DNA from: CBDFLA01 sp965248915
GTDB lineage: Bacteria; Pseudomonadota; Alphaproteobacteria; M2410
Assembly (NCBI GenBank): GCA_965248915.1
Contig: OZ252216.1
Coordinates: 3,286,001-3,350,000, forward strand
Length of the DNA stretch: 64,000 nt
Reading direction: 5' to 3'
Part shown: piece by piece, positions 62,160-64,000 of the stretch
Layout: each line of letters opens with the position of its first letter
Position numbering within the stretch: position 1 is the first letter of the stretch
Notes under the pieces: model-generated
The model's database searches: none
What the model saw: the letters and a program-made list of their open reading frames with translations, nothing else
Told to the model about the DNA's origin: nothing
Made by a program: the position numbers and the translations under genes

Positions 62160-63134
62160 TCAGCTCGTTGTTGTGTCTTCAGCGAGAGGAGGCGCAATCG
62201 TGACCGGCGCAGGGGTCGCAACAGCCTCACTCGCCATAGGGGCGGTGAGTGCACGTGAGGGGTCGACAGCAGGGCTGTCCCAAGTGTTTTTCTTGGTGAG
62301 CAGTCCGATAATGCGCGACAAGGTAGAACGCAATTCGTGACGGTGGGTGACCATATCGACCATGCCGTGATCTAAGAGATACTCCGACCGCTGGAAGCCT
62401 TCCGGCAGTTTCTCGCGAATGGTTTGCTCAATAACACGGGGGCCAGCAAAGCCAATGAGCGCGCCTGGTTCAGCCAATTGAATATCACCGAGCATAGCGT
62501 AGGAGGCGGTGACGCCGCCGGTGGTTGGATCGGTGAGAACCACGATATACGGCAAGCCCTCCGCTTTGAGCATTTCAACGGCGACCGTGGTGCGCGGCAT
62601 TTGCATCAGTGAGAGAATGCCTTCCTGCATCCGTGCACCGCCAGCCGCGGTGAAAGCAATAAGAGGGCTCTTGCGTTTGATTGCTTCTTGCGCCGCGGTC
62701 ACAAATCCTTCGCCAGCAGCCATGCCGAGCGATCCGCCCATGAACTGAAAATCCTGCACCAGAATGACCACGTCCATACCGGTCAATTTGCCTGTTGCAG
62801 CAGAGACGGCGTCCTTTAGTTCGGTCTTGGTGCGGGCTTTTTTCAAGCGGTCCGAATACTTCAATTCATCGCGAAATTTGAGTGGGTCATGGGCAACTTC
62901 AGGCATTGAGAGAAGGTCATACACACCGTCATCAAACACCGATTCAAAGCGAGATTTGGAATCAATGCGCATGTGATAATCGCAAGAGGGGCAAACGTTC
63001 CGGGCTGCGAGCAGATCGCGGTGGAAAATCATCTCGCCGCAGTTCTTGCACTTGTGCCAGAGATTGTCAGGCGTTTCGCGGCGCGAAAAAATACCCTTCA
63101 TTTTTGGGCGTGCAAGGCGATTGATCCAATTCAT
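62160..63134 (-). CDS. accD: Acetyl-CoA carboxylase carboxyltransferase beta subunit
   Basis: A 324-residue subunit that, with AccA, transfers carboxyl from biotin to acetyl-CoA in fatty acid synthesis. The N-terminal zinc ribbon is C29-x2-C32 and C48-x2-C51. The crotonase core has GGARMQEG and PTTGGVTASYA. The alanine/threonine-rich C-terminal tail is longer than usual. It lies 11 bases downstream of trpA. Confidence 0.95.
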   Translation of the reverse strand: MNWINRLARPKMKGIFSRRETPDNLWHKCKNCGEMIFHRDLLAARNVCPSCDYHMRIDSKSRFESVFDDGVYDLLSMPEVAHDPLKFRDELKYSDRLKKARTKTELKDAVSAATGKLTGMDVVILVQDFQFMGGSLGMAAGEGFVTAAQEAIKRKSPLIAFTAAGGARMQEGILSLMQMPRTTVAVEMLKAEGLPYIVVLTDPTTGGVTASYAMLGDIQLAEPGALIGFAGPRVIEQTIREKLPEGFQRSEYLLDHGMVDMVTHRHELRSTLSRIIGLLTKKNTWDSPAVDPSRALTAPMASEAVATPAPVTIAPPLAEDTTTS

Positions 63135-63145
63135 GTTTTACGCTC

Positions 63146-63979
63146 CTACTTTTCTCTCGCTTGCCGAACACCCGTCGACAATTCGCCAACAAATTTTAGA
63201 ACATCTTCAACCAAGCCTGGCTTTGCCTTGTTGTCGTCGTCGAGATTTTGCGCCAGACGATCAATGATAGCCGACCCAACGACACAGGCATCTGCAAGTC
63301 GCGCGACCTCTGCCGCGCCGTCCGGGGTCTTGATCCCAAATCCAATGGCGACCGGCAATTCGGTGTGACGTTTGAGGCGTTCAATCGCCACCGCCAGGTC
63401 TGTCGCCATCGCCGATCCCGTGCCGGTAATCCCGGTTATAGAAACATAGTAGACGAAACCGCTGGTATTGGCGAGTACCGCTGGAAGCCGCTTGTCATCA
63501 GTGGTTGGCGTGGCCAAGCGGATAAAGTTAAGGCCCGCCTTCAAGGCCGGCAGGCACAATTCCGCGTCTTCTTCCGGCGGCAGATCCACCACGATCAGTC
63601 CGTCGACACCGCACGCGAGAGCATCCGTCAGAAAGGCATCTACGCCGTAGGCATAGATTGGATTGTAGTAGCCCATAAGGACGACAGGCGTTTCGTTGTC
63701 CCCCTCTCGAAAGGCGGCAACCATGTCGAGCGTTTTCTTCAACGTCTGACCGTTTCGCAAGGCGCGCAAGCCGGCAGCTTGAATGGAAGGTCCATCCGCC
63801 ATCGGGTCTGTGAAGGGCACGCCAAACTCGATGAAATCGGCCCCCGCTTTCGGCAATCCATTGATCAAATTTAAAGCTGTGTCGTAGTCGGGATCGCCCG
63901 CCATGACATAAGTGACGAAGCCTGCTCGATTTTCTTTCTTCAGGGCCGCAAAGCGTCGATCGATTCTTGTCTCACTCAT
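63146..63979 (-). CDS. trpA: Tryptophan synthase alpha chain
   Basis: A 277-residue TIM barrel that cleaves indole-3-glycerol phosphate to indole and glyceraldehyde-3-phosphate. The catalytic residues E51 (DFIEFGVP) and D62 (DPMADGPSIQ) are present, as is GYYNPI and the phosphate-binding GFGIKTPD. The order trpA-accD-folC is common in alphaproteobacteria; trpB is expected just outside the right edge. Confidence 0.96.
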   Translation of the reverse strand: MSETRIDRRFAALKKENRAGFVTYVMAGDPDYDTALNLINGLPKAGADFIEFGVPFTDPMADGPSIQAAGLRALRNGQTLKKTLDMVAAFREGDNETPVVLMGYYNPIYAYGVDAFLTDALACGVDGLIVVDLPPEEDAELCLPALKAGLNFIRLATPTTDDKRLPAVLANTSGFVYYVSITGITGTGSAMATDLAVAIERLKRHTELPVAIGFGIKTPDGAAEVARLADACVVGSAIIDRLAQNLDDDNKAKPGLVEDVLKFVGELSTGVRQAREK

Positions 63980-64000
63980 CGATGTTTACTCCCAGCGCCG

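Noticed and set aside
63980..64000. Possible last codons of trpB (RRWE followed by TAA on the minus strand).
   Set aside because: Only four codons are visible and this ending is not a signature of TrpB; position alone suggests it.

Overview
The window reads as a chromosomal segment of an alphaproteobacterium of moderate GC, probably of the Hyphomicrobiales/Parvibaculales type. The lineage call rests on three blocks: the run chvI-chvG-hprK-EIIA-HPr-EI; a DivL-type sensor kinase with tyrosine at the phospho-acceptor site; and the run tsaE-amgK-murU-addB-addA-trxA-folC-accD-trpA. No phage, insertion sequence, CRISPR array or rRNA operon was seen. One tRNA gene, tRNA-Arg(CCG), is present.

Layout. 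1-5 kb: the end of an unknown gene, an exported methyltransferase-like protein, pgsA, a HAD phosphatase, a membrane-anchored rhodanese, an MFS transporter and a PH-domain membrane protein. 5.2-13.5 kb: an accessory-looking run of five SAM-dependent methyltransferases, a methylmalonyl-CoA-epimerase-like protein, an asparagine synthetase and a GT4 glycosyltransferase. 13.5-16.8 kb: a broken Rieske oxygenase gene, an AT-richer lipoprotein with Trp-rich propeller-like repeats behind a strong promoter, an APH-fold kinase and the tRNA. 17.2-20 kb: an SPFH protein, an FKBP lipoprotein behind a clear terminator, and a TauD-type dioxygenase. 20-24.8 kb: a tight operon of SxtJ, DUF5989, a NodU/TobZ carbamoyltransferase and two membrane-anchored SGNH hydrolases. 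24.7-32.7 kb: an intact Rieske oxygenase, a GFA protein, an acyltransferase, an RDD protein, two unrecognised lipoproteins (one with HEFGH) and an ABC ATPase coupled to an ABA4-like membrane protein. 32.8-40 kb: a zinc-finger protein, polA, a GlcG/HbpS protein, pckA and a MATE transporter. 40-45.5 kb: ChvG/ChvI and a regulatory PTS without visible sugar permeases. 45.5-64 kb: ahcY with a well-formed operator and promoter, divL, a ferredoxin/ferredoxin-reductase pair on the opposite strand, then tsaE, amgK, murU, addB, addA and trxA forward, and folC, accD and trpA reverse.

The most interesting accessory systems are the carbamoyltransferase/SGNH operon, probably small-molecule or envelope-glycan decoration; the methyltransferase/AsnB/GT4 run, probably assembly or decoration of a glycan or metabolite; the metallopeptidase-like lipoprotein cluster; and the ABC-ATPase/ABA4 pair. 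The housekeeping part couples envelope sensing, cell-cycle control, peptidoglycan recycling and double-strand break repair in the usual alphaproteobacterial way. Many starts were moved downstream from the longest open frame on the basis of ribosome binding sites and domain boundaries. Function calls come from motif reading only.
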